NCBI GenBank assembly: GCA_964017185.1
Contig: OZ024870.1
Span: 59,312,812 to 59,376,811, forward strand
Direction: 5' to 3'
Length of the DNA stretch: 64,000 nt
Source of the DNA: Rugalucina vietnamica
Lineage: Eukaryota; Mollusca; Bivalvia; Lucinida; Lucinidae
Shown here: one piece after another, positions 1 through 10,870 of the stretch
How positions within the stretch are numbered: the first letter of the stretch is position 1
Layout of the letters: every line of letters starts with the position of its first letter
Made by a program: the position numbers and the translations under genes
The notes under the pieces: generated by a model
Told to the model about the DNA's origin: nothing
The model's input: only the letters and a program-made list of their open reading frames with translations
The model's database searches: none

Positions 1-88
1 CTGGTTAGTACCAAGGAAGTGGTGGCTTTTGTCCCAACATGACTGAAAAAATTATTGATTGGGACATTGAACCTCAACAAACTAACGA
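1..88 (+). mobile_element. 3' part of a tRNA-derived SINE
   Basis: Matches the tail of the SINE at 32597-32780 (TGGTTAGTACCAAGGAAGTG, then TGACTGAAAAA and GGGACATT). The tRNA-like head is cut off by the window edge. Confidence 0.6.
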
Positions 89-285
89 ACAGAGACAAGA
101 TGTTCAAACTTTGGTCTATGTGAGGTCAAAACCTATACTGTTACTCTTGTAGTTGAAGTCAGGATATGTCTTTATGTTAGCAGAGTGCTTGCTGGTCTTA
201 CTCTTGAACATATTTATATGTTAACATTTATAACTGTTAAAATCATAACTAATTCATAAGTACAAATTGAGCTATTGCTGTAATT

Positions 286-533
286 TGAGCTGTGTCGTGA
301 GAAAACTGGATTTTTGCCTATGAGAAAACAAAGGCGCAGATCAGCTTCGCAGTAACTGCGAGGTAACTGCGAAGCTGATCAGTGCCTTTATTTTCGCTAC
401 AAGGATAGTACAATTCCTCTACTTCTTAAATCCGAAATTTCAAGGTTCTAGCCATCTTCTGTAGCTGCACAGGTTGCTTTGTGTCGGACATGGTCGGAAA
501 CCCCGAAGACCGGTTTTCCTGCATCGCGGCTCA
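286..533. mobile_element. MITE, TGAGCCGC family
   Basis: Degenerate TIRs (TGAGCTGTGTCGTGAGAAAAC at left, complement of CGCGGCTCA at right) enclose the internal palindrome GATCAGCTTCGCAG/CTGCGAAGCTGATC typical of this family. Duplicated at 32978-33225. Confidence 0.8.
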
Positions 534-837
534 TTTGTTTTGCTGCATCAGCTGTTTTAGAAAACTGGTAAACTGATGCCATGTGAAAGCTTTAAATGTC
601 CAATGAAGCCGACAGATCTGAAGCTTAAACCACGTTCAAACAGCACTCAATTTGGACATTTTGTTGTTTGAAGACAGCTTTTTGTCTATTGGACAGTTGC
701 TTCAAGCAACTATAATAAACAGCTATCTATGCAAGAATTGTTTTCTCATTTCTGTAATTTTTTGTAATAAAATTTTGAATACCTTATTATTTACATTCAT
801 AGAACATGTATTTTGAGATTTGTATTTACACATTTTT
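534..837. other. Non-coding spacer, nothing recognised
   Basis: AT-rich spacer between a MITE and a tandem-repeat element. No exon, RNA gene or clear repeat boundary was seen. Confidence 0.5.
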
Positions 838-838
838 T

Positions 839-2144
839 AGCTCACCTGAGCCGAAGGCTCTCAAGTTCAGCTTATAGGATGGCCATGCCCAGTCCGTCCA
901 TCGTCGGCTTCGTCCACAATTTCAAAGATCTCTGAAACCACTTAGACAATCAAAGCCAAACTTCATGTAGCGCATCCTTAGGAAGGAAGAACAAAAATTT
1001 ATATAAATGAACTAGGTCACATGACCAAGATGGCCGCCATGGCTATAAATAGATTTTTAAAAAAAAAAAATTCTTCATATCCAGAACCAGAAGGCTTATG
1101 ATTTTGAAACTTGGCATGAAGCATCACGGAGAGAAGCTCTACAAAGTTTGTGTAAATCATGACCCTGGGATGACCTTGACCTATTTTACGGCAAGGTCAA
1201 CATAGGGTGCCCATGCATTTGAATGGGGAAAATTGTCAGAAAGTCATTTGAATGGGGAAAACTTGAAGGAAAAGGGCAAATGGATCGAAGTTTTATGATT
1301 CTGAAAAAGTTCTGACCCCAAGGGCTGGTCTGTCCCCACCCCGGGGCAATATACATGTATATTGTTCAAAGATTTTCTTCTCTGAAACCGCTTGGCCAAT
1401 CAGAGCCAGTTTTCATGTGGAGCATCATTAGGAAGGGGGAACAAAAGTTTATATAAATGATCCAGGTCACATGACCAAGATGGCCCCCATGGCTATAAAT
1501 AACAAAACCTTTAAAAATCTTCTCCAGAACCATTAGGCCTAAGTTTGTTTTGTTTTTTTTTAAATTGGTATGAAGCATCAAGGAGAGGAGGTCTCAAAGT
1601 TTATATAAATCATGACCCTGGGTTGACCTCAACCTATTTTACGGCCAGGTCAACATGGGTCGCTCGTGCAATTGAATGGGGAAAATGTCATTTGAAAGTA
1701 AAAACTTGAAGGAAATGGGGAAAATGGACTGAAGATTTGTGATTCTGAAAAAAATTGGACCCCAAGGGCTGGTCTGCCCCCACCCATGTATATTACCATA
1801 ATATTCAAAGCTCTTCTTCTCTGAAACCGCTTGGCCAATCAAACCCAAAGTTGATATGAAGCATCTATAGGAAGAGGGAACCAATATGTACATCATTTAT
1901 TCAGGTCACATGACCAAGATGGCCGCCATGCCCATATATGGTAAAATGCCTTCAAAAATCTCGAGAACCGGTGGACCAATTTCAACAAAACTTGGCATGT
2001 AGCATTGTGGACTAGAGTACTACAATGTGTACATAAATTATGACTGTGATGGCCTTGACCTTTTTTACGGCAAGGTCTTCTTTATTGGTATCACTATGTG
2101 TCCCAGATCTCAGGTGAGCTTTTACAGGACCATTGGTCCTCTTG
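839..2144. mobile_element. HINE/pearl-like element, AGCTCACCTGAG family
   Basis: Begins TAGCTCACCTGAGCCGAAGG and ends with the complementary CAGGTGAGC, a stem-loop AGGACCATTGGTCCT and CTTG. The body is tandem units containing CACATGACCAAGATGGCC and TGACCTTGACCTATTTTACG. Subterminal inverted repeats plus a 3' stem-loop and internal tandem repeats are the hallmarks of non-autonomous Helentron-type elements; the class assignment is inference. Duplicated at 33531-34836. Confidence 0.6.
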
Positions 2145-2453
2145 ATTGAATTAACTTATTTACCAAAAAAATGCATACATGTTGTTATTCTTTGCTATAA
2201 AGTTTACTTTTTCAATTATGTTTGTTTTTAAATTGTATTCCATTTGAGCCACATCACAATAAAACCTGTCTTCTTGGTCTCCAATCAGGTCCAATACAAA
2301 CCAGGTTATTTTGGACTTAGAAAAATGGATTGTACTATCTGCATTGCTTAAACCAAGGTGCTGATAAGCTCTTTAGGATATATACAGGTAGACAGCTCTT
2401 TTAAGCTTGGAATACTCAAAGCAACAAAGGGCCGAGCCGTGGATGGGAGTAGA

Positions 2454-2655
2454 TGAGCCGCATCATGAGAAAACCTGATTTCTGCCTATGCGAAAACAAA
2501 GGCACAGATCAGCTTTGCAGTAACCTTTGTTTTCGCTACACAGATTGTAGAATTCCTCTTCTTCCTAAATCCGAAATTTCAAGCTTCTAGCCATCTCCTG
2601 TAGCTGCACAGGCCAGTTTGTGTCAGACCTGGTCGGAAACCCCGAAGACCATATC
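2454..2655. mobile_element. MITE, TGAGCCGC family, right end degraded
   Basis: Starts TGAGCCGCATCATGAGAAAAC and carries the family core (GAAAACAAAGGCACAGATCAGC, CCGAAATTTCAAGC, GACCTGGTCGGAAACCCCG). The internal palindrome is truncated. Duplicated at 35146-35347. Confidence 0.75.
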
Positions 2656-3015
2656 AGCATGAGCTTAGCTTCTTACTGTGTACAAAAAGCAACAAATCAA
2701 ATAAAGCATGGGTTACTCATTCCATTCACAGGCCAAGCATTGCATAAGAGTAGATCACAGTAGCTTGAAGCTACAAGGTTTAGAGATTTTAGTTCTCATG
2801 TAATTTTACCTTTGTTGTCCATTTCATTGAAGTGCTTAATCTAACACATTTTGGGTGTCATGATTTAAACCTATGTTGGGTAGAAGTCCCATAAAATGGA
2901 TGCAATGTCCCGACATGAACATAGATGTTGGAAGGGATGCTAACTAAGCCACAACTCAAAATTATTGTTTCAGGCCTCAACCATTCAAAGGCAGTTCTGT
3001 GACTTTTTTCATTTT

Positions 3016-3914
3016 TAGCTCGCCTGCACGAAGTGCATAGCTCTAGCTGTTGTAGTCACCTCGGTCGTCCCCGTTTACGTGTCCGCGTCATTTTTTTGGT
3101 TAAAGTTTTTTATAAGTCTATATCTCTTGACCATATTGATAGAGTTGATACTTTGCATGTTGCTAGATATTGGTCTGAAGTTTTACGCAGTACCATCATG
3201 ACCCACCCTGGGTGACATTGAGGTCAAGGTCACGGACTTAGAAATTTTGTGTTAAATTTTTTGGTTTAAGTCTAAATCTCTTGAGCATGTTGATGGATAA
3301 AGTTGATACTTGCATGTTGATAGATATTGGTCTCAGGTTTTATGCTGTTGTAGTCACCTCGGTCGTCCCCGTTTACGTGTCCACGTCATTTTTTTGGTTA
3401 AAGTTTTTGTAAGTCTATATCTCTTGACCATGTTGGTTGATCGAGATGATACTTTGCATGTTGGTAGATATTGGTCTGAAGTTTTATGCAGTACCATCAT
3501 GACCTACCCTGGGTGACCTTGAGGTGAAGGTGACAGACTTAGAAATTTTGTGTTAAATTTTTTGGTTTAAGTCTAAATCTCTTGAACATGTTGATGGATA
3601 AAGTTGATACTTGCATGTTGATAGATATTGGTCTCAGGTTTTATGCTGTACATCACAACTCACCTGGATGACCTTGAGGTCAGGGTCATGGACTTCGAAG
3701 TTTTGTGTTTAAGTTTTGGTTAATGTTTTTATAAGTCTATATCTCTTGAACATGTAGATTGATCAAGTTGATACTTTGCATTGGTCTGAAGTTTTATGTT
3801 GTACCATCATGACCCACCTGAGTGACCTTGAGGTCAAGGTCATGGGTCATAGATTTTAACAAATGTAGTGGCAAAGCACAAGTCAGGCGAGCTACGCTGT
3901 CCTGCGACAGCTCT
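3016..3914. mobile_element. HINE/pearl-like element, AGCTCGCCTG family
   Basis: Left end TAGCTCGCCTGCACGAAGTG and right end CAGGCGAGCTA are inverted repeats, followed by a perfect stem-loop GCTGTCCTGCGACAGC and TCTTATTT. The body is tandem units of about 275-300 bp with CTATATCTCTTGACCATGTT and TGACCTTGAGGTCAAGGTCA. Same architecture as the AGCTCACCTGAG family but different sequence. Duplicated at 35708-36606. Confidence 0.6.
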
Positions 3915-3917
3915 TAT

Positions 3918-4145
3918 TTGGATTCAGTTTTACAACTCAGATTATGACTCCTATGAGATGGGCCAATCAGTTGGCAGGGCTAAAATGGGAGAACCCCAGA
4001 AAAACCACCTGGCACATCTGCAAGCAGAACTTGGCTTGTCTCCCGTTCCCCATGTGGGCCTCAAACCCACACCAGACACAGCGGGGAGGTGATCCAGTGG
4101 GCCTCAAACCCACACCAGACACAGCGGGTAGATGATCGAATGGTT
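3918..4145 (-). mobile_element. tRNA-derived SINE (Ser/Leu-type head), reverse, damaged
   Basis: Reverse-strand copy of the family at 18616-18860. A tail-like start (GATTCAGTTTTACA) is followed by GGGAGAACCCC, CTGGCACATCTGCAAGCAGA and the head remnants. A 44-bp piece with GGGCCTCAAACCCACACCAG is tandemly duplicated at 4058-4130. Duplicated at 36610-36837. Confidence 0.6.
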
Positions 4146-4602
4146 AAGTTTGGCAATGAAATATCCGTGCTCTTAACCCCCGTGGTTGACTAATCTTTGT
4201 TGACTGTTTATTCTGTCAGTTTTATATGCCATCTTTGTTTTTGGTTGATGCTGGCCACATGGCTATCTTGCTTGGAAACAACTAGTCATCATACTCTTCA
4301 GGCTTGTTTATTTGTGGCATATGTGTGTTGTCTTTTCTTTCTCACCTGGCAGGGTTGAATTGAAATTACAATGGCCGCATTGTTTACATACAACTGAAAT
4401 ATAGGTCAAGGCCACAAGGTCAATGTGCATGCTTGAATAAGTCAAGGACAATTACTATGCGAACTTTCACTCTCGAAGCCTCTCCAGGTGCAGAGACAGC
4501 CCAACTTTGACATAAAAATTTACAACTTAAACATAAAAGGTAGTGGAATCTGAAGGCACCAATACCTCATAGTTATTCTCCAAGGTAAGCATAGTTGTAA
4601 TG

Positions 4603-4765
4603 TATAACTTGTAAAAATTAAAAATTTTCAGTAGAAATTAATATTTTTCTTATTTTTGCTTCAAACAGAGATTGTGGGTACACGTTGGAACCGTCTCGGC
4701 GAGGCTATATAAAATTGGGGTATAAGGGGGTATATATTACACGGACATGTTATCCTGATGATATG
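4603..4765. mobile_element. Palindromic MITE, GATTGTGGGTACACG family, partial
   Basis: Contains TTGTAAAAATTAAAAATTTTC, GATTGTGGGTACACGTTGGA and GTATATATTACACGGACATG. The palindrome arm seen in the copies at 28.9, 30.8 and 52.9 kb has been lost. Duplicated at 37295-37457. Confidence 0.55.
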
Positions 4766-5299
4766 ACGCATTTCATTTGGAAAAAATATATGGTTCTACA
4801 AAGAATGATTTTTTGAATGATTTATTAAAACAACAAAAATCATTTTATATAATGTTATCCTGTATCTGATAAAAGGCAATAGTATAGATGAATAAACAAA
4901 AAAGATTTCAAATAAAATTCTTTTGCATAAACATTCTGTGAAATACACAGTCCTGTTCAAGACTCCAAATGCTTCCTATGGAACTGTCAGTCAAATGTAT
5001 ACATGAAAAAACAAATCGATTAACTGTAGAAATAAATAATCCTGTCACAAGAGTAAATCAACAAAGAGTTCCTGAAAACAAATTATGACCTAAATTTCTA
5101 GACATGTCTTCAATAATATTTGTCATTAAGAGCCACAAAGTTAAATAGCCTTGTATATAGGACCCTTAACGAAAATCAATCTTCAACTTTATAAACCTTT
5201 TTCACCAATTTGTCAAAATGGTAAAATATGTTCCACACAATCCCTCAGTCATTAAAGCGTGGCTTGAATGGATAAAATTATCCATAACTTAATAAACCA
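4766..5299. other. Non-coding AT-rich spacer
   Basis: No gene, RNA or clear repeat recognised. Identical in the second copy of the duplication. Confidence 0.5.
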
Positions 5300-5670
5300 C
5301 AACCTCTTTATAACACTTTTAAAGGGGTCCATACAATTTTCGTGTTAGCTTTCAAATACGTGTTACAATGGGAGTAGATATCATCAGAGCTGCATCACGA
5401 GAAAACCGGCTTTTTGCATATGCAAAAACAATCAGTTCCATTGTTTTCACCATACGGATAGTACAATTCCTCCTCTACTTGTATCTAAAATTTCAAGATT
5501 CTAGCCTGCTTCTGAGATTGTACAGGCCGGTTTGTTTCGGACCTGGTCGGAAATCCCGCAGACAAGTTTTCTCGCGTTGTTCATATACAGCAAAATTGCC
5601 CCTATCAATACAGGAATGGTTTATTTGTATCCAAAACTGTACAGTAGCAAATTGTGTTATAAAGAGGTTG
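5300..5670. mobile_element. TIR element CAACCTCTTTATAACAC with a nested MITE
   Basis: Left end CAACCTCTTTATAACAC is the exact reverse complement of the right end GTGTTATAAAGAGGTTG. A degenerate TGAGCCGC-family MITE (about 5383-5580, GAGAAAACCGGC to GGAAATCCCGCAGAC) lies inside it, so this element is the older insertion. Duplicated at 37992-38362. Confidence 0.7.
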
Positions 5671-6646
5671 AGTACATTTATTAATATGTCCAAGTAATTT
5701 TCTACTTCTTATATTGATTTTGAAATGTTTAAAGTGTTAATCCTTTGGTGATCCCCATTCTTCTTCTTCAGCAATATGAAGCTGCAAAATTCTTAGCACT
5801 AGGATCTAAAGGGTGTTAAGAAAGTTCATTCAGCACAAGAATTGTTTTTCTGATAGCTTGACTTAAATGCTTCGAAACTTAAAAATGAAACACCAGACTT
5901 TTATTTGGATGCCTATGAAAACATAAGTAAAGAAGTTTTAAATCGAATACTTGATCATGAAAAAAATGGCACTCATTTTCTCACCCTTGAAGTTTTACAC
6001 AAAAATGGGGGTATAGTAGAAAATATCTTAGCCATGCTTAGACCAATGCATGAAAATCCTCTTCAATTTGATAAATGAAGCCTAAATGGACTAGTTATTC
6101 GCTTTTTATATCTTAAATTATTAATCTGTAAAGAAAAATCAAATTTTTTTTTATTTTTACACAAAGTCGAATTATTCCTGAATTTTTGTGAAATATTGTA
6201 TCCTTAGAATATATACATCTGTGAAGCAACTTGACGTAAGACAGTGTTTCAACTGCTATATTTCATCTGAGAAAACAACAGTTTAATGGAAAATGCATCA
6301 TTTAAATATACATAAGGAATTAAAATACACAACACATAAACATTAAACTGTAACATATGTATTGACATTGTAATAAAATCTCTTTTAGATGTGTCTTGCA
6401 GACTACATGTGACATGTGATGAAATGAGAAAACGTCATTTTGTTGACAAAATTGACGTCAAAACTATGAAAAAAGCAAATTTGACGTAAACGTCGGGGAG
6501 AGGGTGAAGATGCCAAATATGTGCATGTTTGGTAGTCTGACATCGACTTGAAAATCTGCAATGCATATTGGCATCATTGCATATTTAATTCCCATGTTGC
6601 TTTAAAATTGGTACAAAAATACACAATGATGAATAATGAGCAACTA
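5671..6646. other. Non-coding spacer
   Basis: AT-rich, with no exon, RNA gene or element boundary recognised. Two of the differences between duplication copies (5671 and 6063) fall here. Confidence 0.5.
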
Positions 6647-7614
6647 CCCGTACGAAATTGTCCAACGGGAACACAGCAGTATTACCACAGGAAAATGAGA
6701 CAAGATTCCTGGCAGGAATCCCTTTGACTATTTGATTTTTCTTATAAAGATTACAACAGGAGTCAGTGTGGACTCCCTGTGGAATCTGGCGCGAAATATT
6801 TAAATTAGCAGGAATCCTGCCAGGAATATGAACCAGAAATTTTGGCAGGAATCCTGCCAGGAATTTAGAGCAGATTCCTGGCAGGAATCCTGTTAGGAAT
6901 ATGGAGCCAATTCCTGCTATTATGTCTGCATAGAAATGACCTCTTTGGAAACGCATGCATATGAAAGTTTTTTGAACAAAGAAAAGGTAAGGGGCTAGTG
7001 TATCATATATATCCATAGACGCAGCCATTATATTTTGTTATAAAAATGCTTGTATCAATGAGTAGTAATGATAAATATCATTTTCAATGACAAGTCTTGG
7101 AAACTTCCTTAAATAGACTGATTAAAATTGTACATGATCAGAGGTGGGTGGGGAATATTTCGAAAACAAAAAGCATAAAGAATTTAGTTATTTGCTTACA
7201 AAGATCAATGAATGAATAAAATGGATTAGAAAAAACATACCTTACTTTTACTTAAAAGTGTTCCTCGTTTAATTTCACCAAAATTTGATAGCAAACATAG
7301 TGTCAGTATCAAACAAATTGAATAATTGTTTAAAAAAGCCCAACCTCATGGCTTCCTGTGTGTTGCAAAGTTTTACCTCCTGATTGTTTACACATTTATG
7401 AAAGACAGATTTAGGTCGACAGTATTTTTTGTCAAGCAGGAATCCTACCAGGAATTTTGTCTATTTTCCAAGTGGAAAAGAGAAAATTTCCACGTGGAAA
7501 ATGCAAGCATCTCATTGTCCTGTTAGGAATCAGGCTGAAAATCAGATTCCACACTGACTCCTGTCTTTGTCCAACTGGACTACCAGTGGAATCCTGTTGA
7601 ATTTTTCGTACGGG
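6647..7614. mobile_element. TIR element CCCGTACGAAA with GGCAGGAATCCTGCC repeats
   Basis: Left end CCCGTACGAAATTGTCCAAC is inverted relative to the right end (AATTTTTCGTACGGG). A second inverted pair (AACAGGAGTCAGTGTGG at about 6757 and its complement near 7549) lies further in. Between them are several copies of the palindrome GGCAGGAATCCTGCC. No transposase ORF and no convincing target duplication. The right end coincides with the segmental-duplication breakpoint. Duplicated at 39339-40306. Confidence 0.65.
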
Positions 7615-8020
7615 AGGTTACCTTCATATAACAACTCTACAACCTTTCTTTAACGTTTCTTTAGCTCGTATTTAGAGCCTTCAAATCATCCGAATAAATG
7701 CATCCAAGGTGTCACGTAAACTTGTAGAGTTATGTGTGTGGGTTTCAAATGTTTCCAAAACAAATAGGTAAAATAGGTAAAAATGCAGTATATATAGAAA
7801 GAAAGAAATATGCAAATACAGCAAACACATTTGAGCAAACGTCATGCAACTTCTTAGCCATGGAAAATGTACCACCTCTTCATGTTTGTTGTCATGAGGA
7901 TCGCTAATTATAGGCCACCTCTCCCAAACAAACTTGCATGAGGATCGACAAGGTCACACAACATACAAATTGCAGTACCATTTACAAAATGTTAGAGCTG
8001 ACAGAAGAAAAAAAAATATA
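7615..8020. other. Non-coding spacer
   Basis: Unique sequence right of the duplication breakpoint; nothing recognised. Confidence 0.45.
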
Positions 8021-8892
8021 GCATAAAACCATACCTGTCAACACACACGAATCAATCGTGTCTGACACAAATTCGAGTCCAGGAATTCATCACACGCACG
8101 AATTGGCTGAAATTGCTAAAAAACACGATTTTTCAGCGATCTCACGCTTGGAATTTCCATCCGCTATTTTTGTTTATGATTGTGAAACTGCGCCCTCTGG
8201 CGAGTTTCTTAATTTAGCGAGTCACGAGCTCGCGAGATAAAAATACCTGAATTGTGACTATTTTTAGATACGCGGAATTCCAATACACACTGAATGGAAA
8301 TGACCAAAGCATCCCAATGGATTTATGCTGTGTAATGATAGATGTTTTTTTTTTTGTATTTTAAGCCTAGAAAACGCATTTGAACCGGGATTTTGGTAAG
8401 AAATCGCTATTACAGACCTGTTGAATGCTAAAATGGTGGCTCATTGATGAATTTAATGCAGTTTATACACAAAACGTAGCGATTTTCGGACTTGTATCGC
8501 TCCCCCAAAGCAAGTATTAGCTTTTTGGAAAATGCAACATAGTGTATTTTGAAGCATGAAAAGTAGTGAAAACACGATTTTTTTTTGCAAAAAAAAAAAA
8601 CAACAAACAAACTCAGTGGCACATGATTTTGGAAAAAAAATAAATCTCAGGATGGTAAACATAATGTTAAATAGTGTAAATATATACCAGTTGATATGAA
8701 AGTTTTGTAACTACAATTGCTAATTGCTAACTGTGACCAAGTTCTTGATTTTTAACTAAAAAATCTCACTCCTAAAAGTTGTGGTAAAATCATAACGCAC
8801 GATAAATACGCGCAAAAACTAGTCACTTTAGGGTTGTCGCGCGCAATCTCACTCTTTGAAATTTCAAAAAGTTGACAGGTATGCATAAAACC
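8021..8892. mobile_element. MITE (MULE-like?) with 10-bp target duplication
   Basis: TIRs ATACCTGTCAAC (8031) and GTTGACAGGTAT (ending 8882) are exact inverted repeats flanked by perfect direct repeats GCATAAAACC at 8021-8030 and 8883-8892. The body is 852 bp with no transposase-like ORF. A 9-10 bp target duplication fits Mutator-like elements; 8 bp (hAT) is possible if the boundary is shifted by a base on each side. Confidence 0.8.
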
Positions 8893-9840
8893 AGTCAGCT
8901 AAAATAAGTATGTCACTTTACAGGATGCATGGAAACATTTCAACCAAAAACATACAAAACATAGGCAAAATATTTTAAAACAAATTTTATTTAATATTTT
9001 TCTTTAAACATCAAGGCCAGAACTTCTGTTTACGCCATTCCTTGTCTGTCAACCAATCTCGACACAGCTACCTGAAACATAAACATTAAATCGCTTTAAT
9101 AAACAATTTTTCTTCTGCGCAACGTTCAACAAACATTTTCGTAACGTTTTAAGCAATAGCATAGTGAACGTTTTCACAATGTTTTAGTTAAACGAAACAT
9201 ATTCCTGAGTTTTAAATGGTAGCTAGATTATCAAAACCAGACATGTGCTGCTCAGCTAATCATTAAATTCATATGACGAAGAAAAATAAGCTCCTGTATA
9301 AACTTGGAAAAAGAAGCATGTTTGAAACTTGTTCTTGGTCACGAAAACATATAACAATCACCAAATTCGAAGAAGCGTAAGTCATTTCGACACACTGTCT
9401 CAAATAATCAATAAAATGCAAGAAGCATGGTTTCAAAAATTATTTACAACATCATTTAGAGCAAAATAATAAATAAAACTGATACTTACATCGACCATGC
9501 CGTTTCCGCTTGTGTTGCTTCATTCAAATGGCCAAGAACAAAGGAACTTAAACAAACAAGTTTAAATGAAATCTCGCGTGCTGCATGCATAAACATACCC
9601 AAAAATGTAATAGACAGTCGCCTGATAATATGCTTTTAATCCCAACGGTTGAATATAAAAAATAATACGAAACTACGGTAGGTATATTAATATTTGAATA
9701 ACGTTTTCAAAACGAAAGGGTCAGCCAAACCTTTATGAAACCAAATGCTAACGTAATAATAACGTTCTGAGGACGTTAGACCCTACCAAACCTTTATATA
9801 ACCAAAGCATAACGTTCCGGAAACGTTTTCTGTTAGCTGG
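8893..9840. other. Spacer with a possible small spliced minus-strand transcript
   Basis: Mostly unrecognised. On the minus strand, a donor (GTAAGT at 9489-9484) after ATGGTCGAT at 9498-9490 faces a pyrimidine-flanked acceptor (TTTCAG, exon from 9071). The join reads in frame for 15 codons to a stop at 9030, with AATAAA further downstream. This may be a non-coding RNA or chance. The 9115-9830 part has repeated AACGTTTTC/GAAAACGTT motifs suggesting a decayed element. Confidence 0.25.
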
Positions 9841-10159
9841 GTCATTTGTAACCACTGCTCCCCCACCTACGGGGAAGGGCGGGAATTATGACTTTTCAGT
9901 TTTCAGTGCCTTGCTATGATCCCACCCCCAAGGGGGTGGGGGGTGGGGGGGGCAAACTGGAGGTCAAAACTTTGCTCTTGAAATTCCCTGTGCTTCACAA
10001 TAGAAAATCTCCCAGGGGTAAGGACCCTAATGTCAAAACCCTGTCATTTCCCGTCATTTCCCCTACACTGCGGGGACACTTGAAAAGTAATTGCCCCGCA
10101 CTTTAGCACGGCTATCCCCCACCCTTCCCCATAGGTGGGGGGTAGGGGTTACAAATGAC
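9841..10159. mobile_element. TIR MITE, GTCATTTGTAACCAC family
   Basis: GTCATTTGTAACCACTGCTC at left and GGGGTTACAAATGAC at right are inverted. The interior is unusually C/G-rich, with runs of G (GGGGGTGGGGGGTGGGGGGG near 9930) and AATTGCCCCGCACTTT. A relative lies at 49581-49842. Confidence 0.7.
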
Positions 10160-10324
10160 TGGTGAATTACATCCCTTTCAAGATTATTTCCACTCATAAT
10201 ATGAGACGAGCCAATCATTAGGTTTGAGTACATTTGAGACTAGCTACCTGTGAGAAGAAGACCTACATTAGTGTCCAATAACTTACAAAAGAGATCTTCG
10301 TGCCATAGAGGCCTTGAATAGCGG

Positions 10325-10450
10325 ATAGGCTGGGCGAAAATGGGAGAGCCCCGAGGAAAACTACCCGGCACACCAACAAGCAGAACATGGCTTGTGGGGC
10401 TTTAACCCACACAAGAGTGGTGAGATGATCAAATGGTTAAGCCAAAGATT
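10325..10450 (-). mobile_element. SINE fragment, reverse
   Basis: Reverse-strand piece of the Ser/Leu-headed SINE family: GGGAGAGCCCCGAGGAAAAC, CACCAACAAGCAGAACATGG and ATGATCAAATGGTTAAG. Confidence 0.55.
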
Positions 10451-10645
10451 TTTTTTGTGTGTCTCGAGGGGCCAAAATAAGGCACCATAATTCCCAATGG
10501 ATTAAGGTAATGTTTTTCCCAATCTGGAGAGCAAAATTCTCAAAGCTGAAAATAATTTTCAATAGTAATTCCAAACATTTAGAAATTCAAACTTTACTGT
10601 TTCAAATGATGTTTAACTTGATTAATATTGTACAGTCAATATTTC

Positions 10646-10825
10646 AGACCTGGTGCGGGTTCGAGCCCCGCTGTGGCCACATGTGAGACAAGCCAAGTTC
10701 TGCTTGCAGGTGTGTCAGGTGGGTTTTCTCGGGGTTCTCCCGTTTTCGCCCCACCTACTGACTGGCCCGTCTCATATGAGCTGAAATAATCTTGAAAGGG
10801 ACGTAAAACTGAATTAAAAAAAAAT
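10646..10825 (+). mobile_element. SINE fragment, forward, lacking most of the head
   Basis: Starts at the B-box region GGTGCGGGTTCGAGCCCC, then GACAAGCCAAGTTCTGCTTG, GTTTTCGCCCCACCTAC and CTTGAAAGGGACGTAAAACT with an A-rich tail. Confidence 0.65.
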
Positions 10826-10870
10826 ATATTTCAGACAAATTTTTTGTAGTCAAACAAAATGTTTCTTGAG

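Larger units (their letters stand above)
1..7615. repeat. Segmental duplication, copy 1 (7.6 kb)
   Basis: The whole stretch recurs in direct orientation at 32693-40307 with a constant offset of 32692 bp. By eye there are at least five single-base differences, near 5576, 5671, 6063, 6744 and 6953, and no indels. Similarity stops at 7615, one base beyond the outer end (CGTACGGG) of a TIR element. The left limit is not seen because the copy is already in progress at base 1. No host exon was recognised inside; it holds MITEs, SINE pieces and tandem-repeat elements. Near identity means very recent duplication, gene conversion, or an assembly artefact. Confidence 0.95.

Noticed and set aside
5368-5697. 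109-codon plus-strand open frame
   Set aside because: Made entirely of a nested MITE and its host TIR element.
6585-7028. 147-codon minus-strand open frame
   Set aside because: Lies inside the GGCAGGAATCCTGCC TIR element; the apparent GFLPGI repeats are translations of the palindromes, and the frame is shorter in the second copy.
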